This document shows, piece by piece, positions 14,218 through 20,726 of a stretch of DNA of 20,826 bases. Below the pieces are notes generated by a model. That model did not search any database and had not been told where the DNA came from. It was given only the letters and a program-made list of their open reading frames with translations. A program made the translations under genes and the position numbers. The DNA comes from Sutterella sp. Its GTDB lineage: Bacteria > Pseudomonadota > Gammaproteobacteria > Burkholderiales > Burkholderiaceae_F. The stretch spans positions 1 through 20,826 of the forward strand of contig DYBN01000042.1 in assembly GCA_019418605.1 (NCBI GenBank), written 5' to 3'. Position 1 is the stretch's first letter. Every line of letters begins with the position of its first letter.

Positions 14218-14232
14218 AGGAGTAGAGTCATA
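14218..14232 (+). promoter_or_regulatory. Shine-Dalgarno and AUA start codon of infC
   Basis: AGGAG at 14218-14222 is followed after 7 nt by ATA at 14230-14232. The only upstream in-frame start codon, TTG at 14215, overlaps the Shine-Dalgarno and cannot use it. The next codons read A-R-N-R-N-H-R-I-N-G-E, matching the N-terminus expected of IF3. So the start is most likely AUA. Confidence 0.75.
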
Positions 14233-14751
14233 GCTCGCAATCGCAATCACCGGATCAATGGAGAGATCCGGGTACCTGAGGTCCGACTGACCGGCGTCGA
14301 CGGCGCACAGATCGGCATTGTTCGAACCGCTGAGGCGCTGCGCATGGCCGAGGAGGCCGACGTCGATCTCGTGGAGGTCGCCCCGAACGCGCAGCCTCCG
14401 GTCTGCCGCCTGATGGACTACGGCAAGTTCCGCTATCAGGAGCAGAAGAAGGCCCAGGAAATGAAGGCTCGTCAGAAGGTGGCGCAGGTCAAGGAGGTCA
14501 AGTTCCGCCCCGCCACCGACGAGAATGACTTTCAGACCAAGCTGCGTGCGCTGCGCCGCTTCCTGGCCGACGGCGACAAGGCAAAGGTGACTCTGCGCTA
14601 CCGAGGCCGTGAAATGGCTCATCAGGATATCGGCGCTCAGATCATGCAGCGCATCCGCGAGGAGCTCGCCGAAGAGGCGCAGGTCGAGCAGCTGCCCAAG
14701 CTCGAGGGCCGGCAGATGATCATGGTCCTTGCGCCTAAAAAGAAAAAATAG
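14230..14751 (+). CDS. infC: Translation initiation factor IF-3
   Basis: Binds the 30S subunit, keeps 50S off and proofreads start-codon choice. The 173 residues include RINGEIRVPEVRLTGVDG at the N-terminus, the linker-preceding block VDLVEVAPNAQPPVCRLMDYGKF, the lysine-rich linker and the C-terminal domain with VKEVKFRPATDENDFQTKL, GDKAKVTLRYRGREMAHQ and EGRQMIMVLAPKKKK. The start is set at the ATA codon at 14230 because of the well-placed AGGAG; a TTG start at 14215 would add five residues but overlaps that site. In E. coli infC starts at AUU, and IF3 represses its own synthesis by rejecting that codon; an AUA start would permit the same feedback. thrS ends 71 nt upstream. Confidence 0.95.
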   Translation: MARNRNHRINGEIRVPEVRLTGVDGAQIGIVRTAEALRMAEEADVDLVEVAPNAQPPVCRLMDYGKFRYQEQKKAQEMKARQKVAQVKEVKFRPATDENDFQTKLRALRRFLADGDKAKVTLRYRGREMAHQDIGAQIMQRIREELAEEAQVEQLPKLEGRQMIMVLAPKKKK

Positions 14752-14756
14752 AAATT

Positions 14757-14772
14757 TCGTGTATAATCACGA
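14757..14772 (+). promoter_or_regulatory. Consensus TATAAT inside a short inverted repeat after infC
   Basis: TCGTG-TATAAT-CACGA, with TATAAT at 14762-14767. It is a perfect -10 hexamer 5 nt past the infC stop, but no -35 element is seen at 16-18 nt, nor an extended -10. If active it would give rpmI-rplT their own transcript with a leader of about 135 nt. Confidence 0.35.
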
Positions 14773-14784
14773 GCTTTCGTAGAC

Positions 14785-14885
14785 TCGCCGGTGTTTCAGA
14801 CAGCTGGAACGCCGGCGAAAACAAGTCGGAGCGGGCATGAACAAAGATCGGATGCGATGACGTCATCCGCGCCTGGGGTTCCGAC
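14785..14885 (+). promoter_or_regulatory. Structured rpmI leader, candidate ribosomal-protein autoregulatory RNA
   Basis: First element: TCGCCGG (14785-14791) through GTTTCAG (14793-14799) pairs with CTGGAAC (14804-14810) and CCGGCGA (14812-14818): 15 continuous pairs with two wobbles, loop ACAG. Second element: GTCGGA (14825-14830) pairs with TCCGAC (14880-14885), enclosing CGGATG/CATCCG (14849-14854, 14864-14869). No T-run follows, so neither is a terminator. In E. coli and Firmicutes L20 represses rpmI-rplT through leader RNA at this place; whether L20 binds here is inference. Confidence 0.5.
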
Positions 14886-14908
14886 AAATCACAAAGAGGA
14901 AACGGCAA

Positions 14909-15106
14909 ATGCCGAAGATGAAAACTAAGAAGGCTGCGAGCAAGCGCTTCAAGGTCCGTTCCGGCGGTTCGATCAAGCGCGGCCACGCCACCAAGCGTCA
15001 CATTCTCACCCATCGTACGACGAAGAACAAGCGTCACCTGCGCGGCATGGTCACCATCCACGAGTCTGACAGCAAGTCCATCCATCGTATGCTGCCGTAC
15101 GCCTAA
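14909..15106 (+). CDS. rpmI: Large ribosomal subunit protein bL35
   Basis: A 65-residue, very basic 50S protein. The N-terminus MPKMKTKKAASKRFKV and the segment ATKRHILTHRTTKNKRHLRG are diagnostic for bL35, and length is normal. The Shine-Dalgarno AGAGGA lies about 9 nt before the ATG. It is separated from infC by a 157-nt structured leader and from rplT by 21 nt, so the last two genes are co-translated from one message. Confidence 0.98.
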   Translation: MPKMKTKKAASKRFKVRSGGSIKRGHATKRHILTHRTTKNKRHLRGMVTIHESDSKSIHRMLPYA

Positions 15107-15127
15107 TGCAAGCAAGGAGAGAATAAG

Positions 15128-15484
15128 ATGCCTCGAGTAAAGCGTGGTGTGACGGCTCGTGCCCGTCATAAGAAGATTTTCGCCCTCTCCAAGGGTTTCC
15201 GTCTGCGTCGCAACAACGTCTATCGTGTTGCCAAGCAGGCCGTGATGCGCGCCGGTCAGTACGCTTACCGCGACCGCCGCGACAAGAAGCATGTGTTCCG
15301 CCGTCTGTGGATTGCCCGCATCAATGCCGCAACCCGCCTCAACGGCATGACCTACAGCCGTTTCATGAACGGTCTGAAGAAGGCCAACGTCATGCTCGAC
15401 CGCAAGGTGCTCGCCGACATGGCTGTGTTTGACAAGGAAGGCTTTGCCACCCTCGTCGCTCAGGCCAAGGCGGCTCTGGCCTAA
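15128..15484 (+). CDS. rplT: Large ribosomal subunit protein bL20
   Basis: A 118-residue basic protein that binds 23S rRNA early in 50S assembly. The N-terminus MPRVKRGVTARARHKKIFALSKGFR, the long basic helix with YAYRDRRDKKHVFRRLWIARINAA and the globular end LDRKVLADMAVFD are all typical. AAGGAGA is 6 nt before the start. In other bacteria bL20 is the repressor of its own operon, acting on leader RNA; the folded leader ahead of rpmI makes the same plausible here. It is followed by two tandem terminators. Confidence 0.98.
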   Translation: MPRVKRGVTARARHKKIFALSKGFRLRRNNVYRVAKQAVMRAGQYAYRDRRDKKHVFRRLWIARINAATRLNGMTYSRFMNGLKKANVMLDRKVLADMAVFDKEGFATLVAQAKAALA

Positions 15485-15505
15485 TTGCACATTGGGCTTG
15501 AAAAA

Positions 15506-15551
15506 CAGGAAAGGTCTTCAATGGGGCTGGGCCTCAGGGCAAGACCTCCTG
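15506..15551 (+). promoter_or_regulatory. Hairpin sequestering the Shine-Dalgarno of the pheS leader ORF
   Basis: CAGG (15506-15509) and AGGTCTT (15512-15518) pair with AAGACCT (15541-15547) and CCTG (15548-15551): 11 perfect pairs with an AA bulge. The 5' arm contains AGGAAAGG, the Shine-Dalgarno of the ATG at 15521, which lies in the loop. A weaker alternative pairs 15543-15548 with 15556-15561 and would compete with the first terminator. Confidence 0.5.
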
Positions 15552-15727
15552 AAATGGGGTTCGGCGCAGTATCCGCCGGGCCCTTTTTTTTCGACCCGAA
15601 CGCAGCTTATTTTTGTTCGGGTTCTTTGTTTTTTAGGTACTTGAAAGAATTTCAGTTGCCGGCTTTGCGCACGGATGCACGTCCGCGCCCGGGCCGACAC
15701 CCGCATCTGGTGAGTAAGAATGGATGA
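15521..15727 (+). CDS. Possible Phe-rich leader ORF of pheST
   Basis: A 68-codon ORF with AAGG 6 nt before its ATG. It runs through both terminators and ends TGA at 15725-15727, overlapping the pheS ATG at 15720. It contains PFFFDPNAAYF and SLFFRYLKEF, with seven Phe and two Tyr codons in a little over 30. Part of this is trivial, because terminator T-runs read as Phe in one frame. The three Phe codons 15584-15592 lie immediately before the 5' arm of the second terminator (15593), so a ribosome stalled there would cover that arm. It may be a pheM-like leader or a chance frame; I see no known protein. Confidence 0.3.
   Translation: MGLGLRARPPEMGFGAVSAGPFFFDPNAAYFCSGSLFFRYLKEFQLPALRTDARPRPGRHPHLVSKNG
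15557..15591 (+). terminator. First terminator between rplT and pheS
   Basis: GGGTTCGGCG (15557-15566) pairs with CGCCGGGCCC (15574-15583), 10 pairs with two wobbles, loop of 7, then eight T (15584-15591). It ends the thrS-infC-rpmI-rplT message or attenuates read-through into pheST. Confidence 0.88.
15593..15634 (+). terminator. Second, tandem terminator between rplT and pheS
   Basis: ACCCGAAC (15594-15601) and GTTCGGGT (15615-15622) form a perfect 8-bp stem, extendable by one G-T pair, with a 13-nt loop and the tail TCTTTGTTTTTT. It begins directly after the T-run of the first terminator. No good promoter is seen between it and pheS. Confidence 0.75.
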
Positions 15728-16739
15728 TTTAGTTCAAATCGTAGAGTCGGCCAAGGCTGACTTTGCCGCTGCCGGGCAGCCGGCCGCGCTCGAAGACGCC
15801 AAAGCCCGCTACCTTGGCAAGAACGGTTCGCTCACGGCTTTGATGAAGGGGCTCGCCAAGCTCGCGCCCGAAGAAAAGCGCGCCCGCGGCCAGGCCATCA
15901 ACCAGGCCAAGGGCGAGGTTGAGGCCGCGCTCAATGCACGCCGCGAAGCCCTGGCCGAAATGGCCATGCAGCAAAAGCTTGCAGCCGAGGCGATCGACGT
16001 GACGCTGCCCGGGCGCACGCTTGCCCGCGGCGGCGTTCATCCGGTCATCCGCACCTGGATGCGCATTGAGGAAATTTTCGGCTCCATCGGCTTTGACGTG
16101 GCCGACGGCCCTGAAATCGAAAGCGACTGGTTTAGCTTCACGGCTCTGAACAACCCGCCCAATCACCCGGCGCGCTCGATGCAGGATACGTTCTACGTCG
16201 ACCGCTGCGACAGCACCGGCCTGCAGCTGCCGCTGCGCCCGCACACCTCGCCCATGCAGGTGCGCTACGCGCAGACCCATGAACCCCCGATCAAGGTGAT
16301 TGCTCCGGGGCGTACGTACCGCGTCGACAGCGACGCGACCCACTCGCCGATGTTTCATCAGGTCGAAGGACTCTGGATTGACGAGAACATTTCCTTTTCC
16401 GACCTCAAGGGCGTCTACACGGACTTTCTGCGCCGTTTCTTTGAGACGGACGCGCTCAAGGTGCGCTTCCGCCCGAGCTACTTCCCCTTTACCGAACCGT
16501 CGGTTGAAGTCGACATGGCCTTCACGACCGGCCCCAAAAAAGGCAAATGGCTTGAAATTTCGGGCGCAGGCGAAGTGCATCCGACCGTGGTGCGCAACTA
16601 CGGCCTTGATCCCGAAAAGTACATCGGCTTTGCCTTCGGATCGGGCCTTGAGCGTCTGACGATGCTGCGCTACGGCATTGACGATCTGCGGCTGTTTTTC
16701 GAAGGTGATCTGCGCTTTTTGCGCCAGTTCAACGAATAA
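15720..16739 (+). CDS. pheS: Phenylalanyl-tRNA synthetase alpha subunit
   Basis: Catalytic subunit of the alpha2-beta2 enzyme that charges tRNA-Phe. The first about 90 residues form the antiparallel coiled coil that contacts tRNA (AKADFAAAGQPAALEDAKARYLGKNGSLTALMKG). The class II core follows, with motif 1 region HPVIRTWMRIEEIFGSIGFDVADGPEIE, motif 2 with RVDSDATHSPMFHQVEGLWID and motif 3 GSGLERLTMLRYGIDDLR (about 307-324). Length 339 is close to E. coli (327). The ATG at 15720 has GGTGAG about 6 nt upstream. pheT follows after 23 nt. Control is probably through the terminators in front of it; in E. coli pheST is also attenuated, through the Phe-rich peptide PheM. Confidence 0.97.
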   Translation: MDDLVQIVESAKADFAAAGQPAALEDAKARYLGKNGSLTALMKGLAKLAPEEKRARGQAINQAKGEVEAALNARREALAEMAMQQKLAAEAIDVTLPGRTLARGGVHPVIRTWMRIEEIFGSIGFDVADGPEIESDWFSFTALNNPPNHPARSMQDTFYVDRCDSTGLQLPLRPHTSPMQVRYAQTHEPPIKVIAPGRTYRVDSDATHSPMFHQVEGLWIDENISFSDLKGVYTDFLRRFFETDALKVRFRPSYFPFTEPSVEVDMAFTTGPKKGKWLEISGAGEVHPTVVRNYGLDPEKYIGFAFGSGLERLTMLRYGIDDLRLFFEGDLRFLRQFNE

Positions 16740-16762
16740 CCCGGTTTTGGAGTCAAAAAGAA

Positions 16763-19174
16763 ATGTTGTTTACCGAAGAGTGGCTGCGTCAGTACGTCAA
16801 CCCGGCGCTTTCTACGGATGAACTTGCTGAAGCCATGACCATGGCCGGGCTTGAGGTCGAGGAGGTGAGCGCCATCGCGCCCGACTTTTCCGGCGTCGTC
16901 GTGGCCGAAGTGCTCGAGTGCGTGGACCATCAGAATTCCGATCATCTGCACGTCTGCAAGGTAGATGCCGGAACGGGCGAGATTTTGCAGATTGTCTGCG
17001 GCGCTCCCAACGTGCGGGCCGGCATCAAGGTTGCCTGCGCAAAAATCGGCGCGGTGCTGCCCGGCAACTTCAAGATCAAGAAGGCCAAGATGCGCGGCGT
17101 TGAAAGCTTCGGCATGCTCTGCTCGGCGCGCGAACTCGGCATCAGCGAGGATCACTCCGGAATCTGGATTCTCGATCCCGCCGCACCGGTCGGCGAGGAC
17201 ATCCGGCAGTGGGCGCATTTGGACGACAAGCGCTTTGAAATCAAATTGACGCCCAACCGCGGCGACGCGCTCAGCGTGCTCGGCGTGGCCCGCGACGTGC
17301 ATGCGGCGACCGGAGCTGCATTGAATCTTCCCGTTTTTGAGGAAGTGCCCGCCAATTCTTCCTGCACGCGCGCCGTGCACATCGAGGCGCCCGATCTGTG
17401 CGGGCGCTTTGCAAGCCGCGTCATCCGCAACCTCAACGCCAAGGCGCCCACGCCGCAGTGGATGAAGGATCGCCTTGAGCGCAGCGGCCAGCGCTCGATT
17501 TCCGCGCTCGTAGACATTTCCAACTACGTGATGATCGAGCTCGGACGTCCCTCGCACTTTTTTGATCTTGACAAGGTCAAGGGCGACATCACCGTGCGCT
17601 GGGCCAAAAAGGGCGAGACGCTTGAGCTGTTAAACGGCGACAAGCCGGTTCTTGACGAGTACTACGGCGTGGTCTGCGACGAAGCCGGTCCCGAGGCCAT
17701 TGCCGGCATCATGGGCGGAGAGTCGACGGCCATTTCCGATGAGACCACCAATTTGTTCATCGAGGCCGCCTTCTGGTACCCGCAAAAGATTCAGGGCCGC
17801 TGCCGCAAGCTCAACTTCTCGACCGATGCAGCGCACCGCTTTGAGCGCGGCGTCGACTTCGGCAGCAATGTCGACCACATGCACTACATCACCAAGCTTG
17901 TGCTCGAAATCTGCGGAACGCCGCAAACCGAGGTCGGCCCCGTGCAGGATCAGTGCGTGAATCTGCCCGAGAGGCGCGTCGTGCGCATGCGCCCCGAGCG
18001 CTGCCGCAAACTGGTGGGCGTTGATATTTCCGACGAGTTCATGGCCGAAGCCTTCAAGCGTCTGGGCTTTGAATTCACCCGCGAGGGCAACGATTTTGTC
18101 GTGGTCTCTCCGACCTATCGCTTTGACATTGAAATCGAAGAGGACCTCGTCGAGGAGGTGGCGCGTCTTTACGGCTACGAGAAGCTGCCCGACCTGCCGC
18201 CGCTTGCACGCTGCGCGATGCGCGCGCGCCCCGAAGGGCTCAGGCGCGCGCACGACCTTCGCAGGACGCTGGCCGGGCGCGGTTATCAGGAGCTTGTCAA
18301 CTTCAGCTTTGTTGAGGAGCAGTGGGAAAAAGACTTTGCCGGCAACGATGCGCCGATCCGTCTTTTGAACCCCATCGCAAGCCAGCTCTCGGTGATGCGC
18401 ACGCAGCTCGTGGGCGGCTTGGTCGACATCCTGCGCTTTAACCTGAACCGCAAGGCGGAATTCGTTCGCGTCTTTGAGCTTGGCCGCGTGTTCTTCCCCG
18501 ACGAGACGGTCGAAGACGGCCCCTACAGCGTCAAGGGCGTGCGGCAGCCGCAGCACATTGCCGGCCTTGCCTACGGCGACGCGCACGAAGAGCACTGGAG
18601 CGTTGCCAAGCGCAGCGTTGACTTCTACGACGTCAAGGGCGACGTCGAGGCGCTCATTGCGCCGCTAGAGGCTCGCTTTGAGCCGTGCGCGCATCCCGCG
18701 CTGCACCCGGGGCGGGCGGCCCGCATTGTCCTGGACGGCCAGGAGATCGGCTTTATCGGGGAACTGCATCCGCGGCTTTGCCACAAGTATGCGCTGCCCA
18801 AGGCGCCCGTTGTCTTTGAGCTTGCCATCGATCCGATTCTCAGAACGGCCGTGCCCGAAGCCCGCGCCGTGAGCAAGTTCCAGCCCATGCACCGCGACAT
18901 CTCCGTGTCGGTGCCGGCTGATTTGACCTGGCAGCAGGTCAAGGATGCGGTCGAGAAGCTGCGCACCGGCACCCGCGTGGGCTCGATCATCGAATCCTTC
19001 CGGCTCTTTGACATCTACGCGCCGAAGGCGGGCGAGAGCGGCGAGCGCAGCATGGCTTTCCGCATGACGCTTGTCTCTTCGGGCGAGGAGTCTGTCACCG
19101 AGCAGCAGTCGGAGGCAGCCTTCGAAGCGGTCGTTGACGTTTTGTCCGGACTCGGAGCGAAACTGCGCGCTTAA
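16763..19174 (+). CDS. pheT: Phenylalanyl-tRNA synthetase beta subunit
   Basis: Partner of PheS; binds tRNA-Phe and edits misacylated Tyr-tRNA-Phe. In 803 residues the usual domains are visible: N-terminal MLFTEEWLRQYVNPALSTDELAEAMTMAGLEVEEV, tRNA-binding OB-fold (about 40-150, with ICGAPNVRAGIKVACAKIGA), B3/B4 editing region, B5 domain around RMRPERCRKLVGVDISDEF, a catalytic-like domain, and C-terminal FDX-ACB anticodon-binding domain (about 708-802) beginning KFQPMHRDISVSVP. Length matches E. coli (795). GGAG lies 12 nt before the ATG. It is co-transcribed with pheS, and ihfA starts 64 nt downstream, an order conserved in many proteobacteria. Confidence 0.97.
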   Translation: MLFTEEWLRQYVNPALSTDELAEAMTMAGLEVEEVSAIAPDFSGVVVAEVLECVDHQNSDHLHVCKVDAGTGEILQIVCGAPNVRAGIKVACAKIGAVLPGNFKIKKAKMRGVESFGMLCSARELGISEDHSGIWILDPAAPVGEDIRQWAHLDDKRFEIKLTPNRGDALSVLGVARDVHAATGAALNLPVFEEVPANSSCTRAVHIEAPDLCGRFASRVIRNLNAKAPTPQWMKDRLERSGQRSISALVDISNYVMIELGRPSHFFDLDKVKGDITVRWAKKGETLELLNGDKPVLDEYYGVVCDEAGPEAIAGIMGGESTAISDETTNLFIEAAFWYPQKIQGRCRKLNFSTDAAHRFERGVDFGSNVDHMHYITKLVLEICGTPQTEVGPVQDQCVNLPERRVVRMRPERCRKLVGVDISDEFMAEAFKRLGFEFTREGNDFVVVSPTYRFDIEIEEDLVEEVARLYGYEKLPDLPPLARCAMRARPEGLRRAHDLRRTLAGRGYQELVNFSFVEEQWEKDFAGNDAPIRLLNPIASQLSVMRTQLVGGLVDILRFNLNRKAEFVRVFELGRVFFPDETVEDGPYSVKGVRQPQHIAGLAYGDAHEEHWSVAKRSVDFYDVKGDVEALIAPLEARFEPCAHPALHPGRAARIVLDGQEIGFIGELHPRLCHKYALPKAPVVFELAIDPILRTAVPEARAVSKFQPMHRDISVSVPADLTWQQVKDAVEKLRTGTRVGSIIESFRLFDIYAPKAGESGERSMAFRMTLVSSGEESVTEQQSEAAFEAVVDVLSGLGAKLRA

Positions 19175-19238
19175 AAAGCGTGTATCATTCGCGCTCTTTT
19201 CTGGACACTTGCGCTAAGCGATTGAATTTGAAGTAAAA

Positions 19239-19637
19239 ATGATTGAGAGCATTGCTGCACCAGCTTACAAGGGGAACACGATCGAAAAGCTTTTTGAAAC
19301 CGGTCCCGCCAATTCATCGACGCTCACCAAAATGCATTTCGTCGACATCCTCAACGAGCGGCTCGGGCTGAGCCGCAGTGAGGCAAGCTCGGTTCTCGAG
19401 GCGATTTTCGATGAAGTGCAGGCGGCGCTCGTCGACGGCCGCGAAGTGAAGCTCGCCAATTTCGGCACCTTCTCCACGCGCGACAAGGGGGCGCGGCCCG
19501 GCCGCAACCCCCGTACCGGCGAAGAGCATCTTGTGAGCGCCCGGCGCGTGGTTTCCTTTATCCCTGCGCCGTACTTGCGCGAGTCGGTGGCCATGTTCCA
19601 TGATCCGGACCTCAAGGAGGGAGCCCGGGAAAATTAG
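19239..19637 (+). CDS. ihfA: Integration host factor alpha subunit
   Basis: DNA-bending nucleoid protein of the HU/IHF family that forms a heterodimer with IhfB. The family core starts at LTKMHFVDILNERLGLSRSEA and includes VKLANFGTFSTRDKGARPGRNPRTGEE, the beta-arm signature with the intercalating proline, ending ARRVVSFIPAPYLRESV. The protein has 132 residues compared with 99 in E. coli: a 27-residue N-terminal extension and a slightly longer tail. Start ATG 19239 is the first in frame after pheT; the preceding GAAG is a weak Shine-Dalgarno. The ATG at 19332 would cut into the conserved first helix. The position after pheT is the standard one for ihfA. Confidence 0.94.
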   Translation: MIESIAAPAYKGNTIEKLFETGPANSSTLTKMHFVDILNERLGLSRSEASSVLEAIFDEVQAALVDGREVKLANFGTFSTRDKGARPGRNPRTGEEHLVSARRVVSFIPAPYLRESVAMFHDPDLKEGAREN

Positions 19638-19698
19638 CGTTTGCACGACGGTGCTTTTGTGCAGTCGTCCCTCGTGCGGCATGTGCTGCGGGATCGGC

Positions 19699-19704
19699 TA
19701 AACT
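19699..19704 (+). promoter_or_regulatory. Weak -10-like element after ihfA
   Basis: TAAACT at 19699-19704 in the ihfA to MerR-like spacer. No recognisable -35 sits at the right distance. It is the only candidate I see for separate transcription of the downstream gene, and would put the terminator at 19739-19773 in that gene's leader. Confidence 0.2.
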
Positions 19705-19738
19705 AAGCACCGTTCGCGCATCACGCACCCTGTCAAAG

Positions 19739-19773
19739 GCCGATGTGCCGCGTGCGCGTCGGCTTGTTTTTTT
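19739..19773 (+). terminator. Terminator between ihfA and the MerR-like gene
   Basis: GCCGATGTG (19739-19747) pairs with CGCGTCGGC (19755-19763), 9 pairs with two G-T wobbles, loop of 7, then TTG and seven T (19767-19773). It ends the pheST-ihfA message. It stops 20 nt before the ATG at 19794, too close to fit another promoter, so the next gene needs read-through. Confidence 0.75.
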
Positions 19774-19793
19774 CATTCTTACCCAGCTCCAAA

Positions 19794-20726
19794 ATGTCTG
19801 ACATGCAACAGGACCGGCTTTTTAGTCTGCAGGAGGTGTCCGCACAGTGCGGCCTGATTCCCTACATTGTTCGTTATTGGCAAGGACATTTTCCGGAGCT
19901 TGGCAGCGGTGCGGGCAAGTCGCAGTACACGGTCAACGACGTGGCGCTGCTGCGGCGCATCAAGACGCTTTTGTACGGCGAACACCTGACGATTGAGCAG
20001 GCCAAGGACAGGCTCAGAAGAGAGCGCGCCTTTCCGGTGCAGTACCCCGGAGGCGCCGAGAGCCGCACTGCACCTGTTCAGTCCCAGCCGGCCTCTGAGC
20101 CCCAGGCTGCGCCTCATGCCGCGGCTGCCGCCGCGCCTGCGCAAGCAGAGAGCGAACCCGTGCGCGCCCCGGCGCAGCCTCGCGAAGCTGATCACGCCGC
20201 CGATGATGCCCAAGCGGCCCTCTCGGCTCTGCAGCAGGTCCGCGAGCAGCTCGAGCAGGCGCGCGAGCAGGCTGCTCAGGCCCGCAGCGACTCGAACCAG
20301 TGGCAAGGCAGCGCGCAGCAGTTGCAGCAGGAAAATGCCTCTTTGAAGGAGCGCGCCGCAACGCTTGAGGCGCAGCTGCAGTCGGCTCTTGCGCAAGCCA
20401 AGCAAAGCGATGACGCCCTCGAGGCGGCGCTCGCCGAGAAGGCCCAGCTTGTCTCGCAGCTCTCGAGCGCGCAGGTTCAGATGCAGGAGCTCAATGCGCA
20501 GCTCGTGGCGCAGAAAAAAGCCTCTCAGGAGCAGTCGGCAGCATTGGCCTCCGCGCAGGCGCGCGCCTCGGAGCTTGAGAGCAGCCTTGAGCAGTTCAAC
20601 CTGCAGGCCGGTCAGTCGGCCGAAATTTTCGAGTCGCTGCAGCAGCGCAATGCCGCTCTCGAAAAGCGCTTGTCGACGGTGACAGCCGAGCTCAGGGAAA
20701 TCGCCGCTCTTTTTCAAAAGAATTGA
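19794..20726 (+). CDS. MerR-like HTH regulator fused to a long coiled coil
   Basis: The first about 75 residues are a MerR-type winged helix: FSLQEVSAQCGLIPYIVRYWQGHFPEL, then YTVNDVALLRRIKTLLYGEHLTIEQAKDRLRRE, which closely resembles the MerR gene usually found after ihfA in Burkholderiales. Those homologues are short (about 130-150 residues); here the HTH is followed by an Ala/Pro/Gln-rich linker (about 80-135) and some 170 residues of heptad-rich, Gln/Ala/Glu/Leu coiled coil up to the C-terminus. No sensor domain, Cys metal site or membrane segment is present. I set the start at 19794; the in-frame ATG at 19743 lies inside the terminator stem, and 19803 is another option, none with a good Shine-Dalgarno. 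Target genes and ligand are unknown. Confidence 0.8.
   Translation: MSDMQQDRLFSLQEVSAQCGLIPYIVRYWQGHFPELGSGAGKSQYTVNDVALLRRIKTLLYGEHLTIEQAKDRLRRERAFPVQYPGGAESRTAPVQSQPASEPQAAPHAAAAAAPAQAESEPVRAPAQPREADHAADDAQAALSALQQVREQLEQAREQAAQARSDSNQWQGSAQQLQQENASLKERAATLEAQLQSALAQAKQSDDALEAALAEKAQLVSQLSSAQVQMQELNAQLVAQKKASQEQSAALASAQARASELESSLEQFNLQAGQSAEIFESLQQRNAALEKRLSTVTAELREIAALFQKN

Noticed and set aside
19180..19202. Possible terminator between pheT and ihfA (AGCG/CGCT with TTTT)
   Set aside because: Core stem of only 4 bp and a bulged extension; ihfA is probably co-transcribed with pheT.
19743..19793. Longer start for the MerR-like gene at ATG 19743
   Set aside because: It would place the start codon inside a good terminator stem and add 17 residues not belonging to the HTH.
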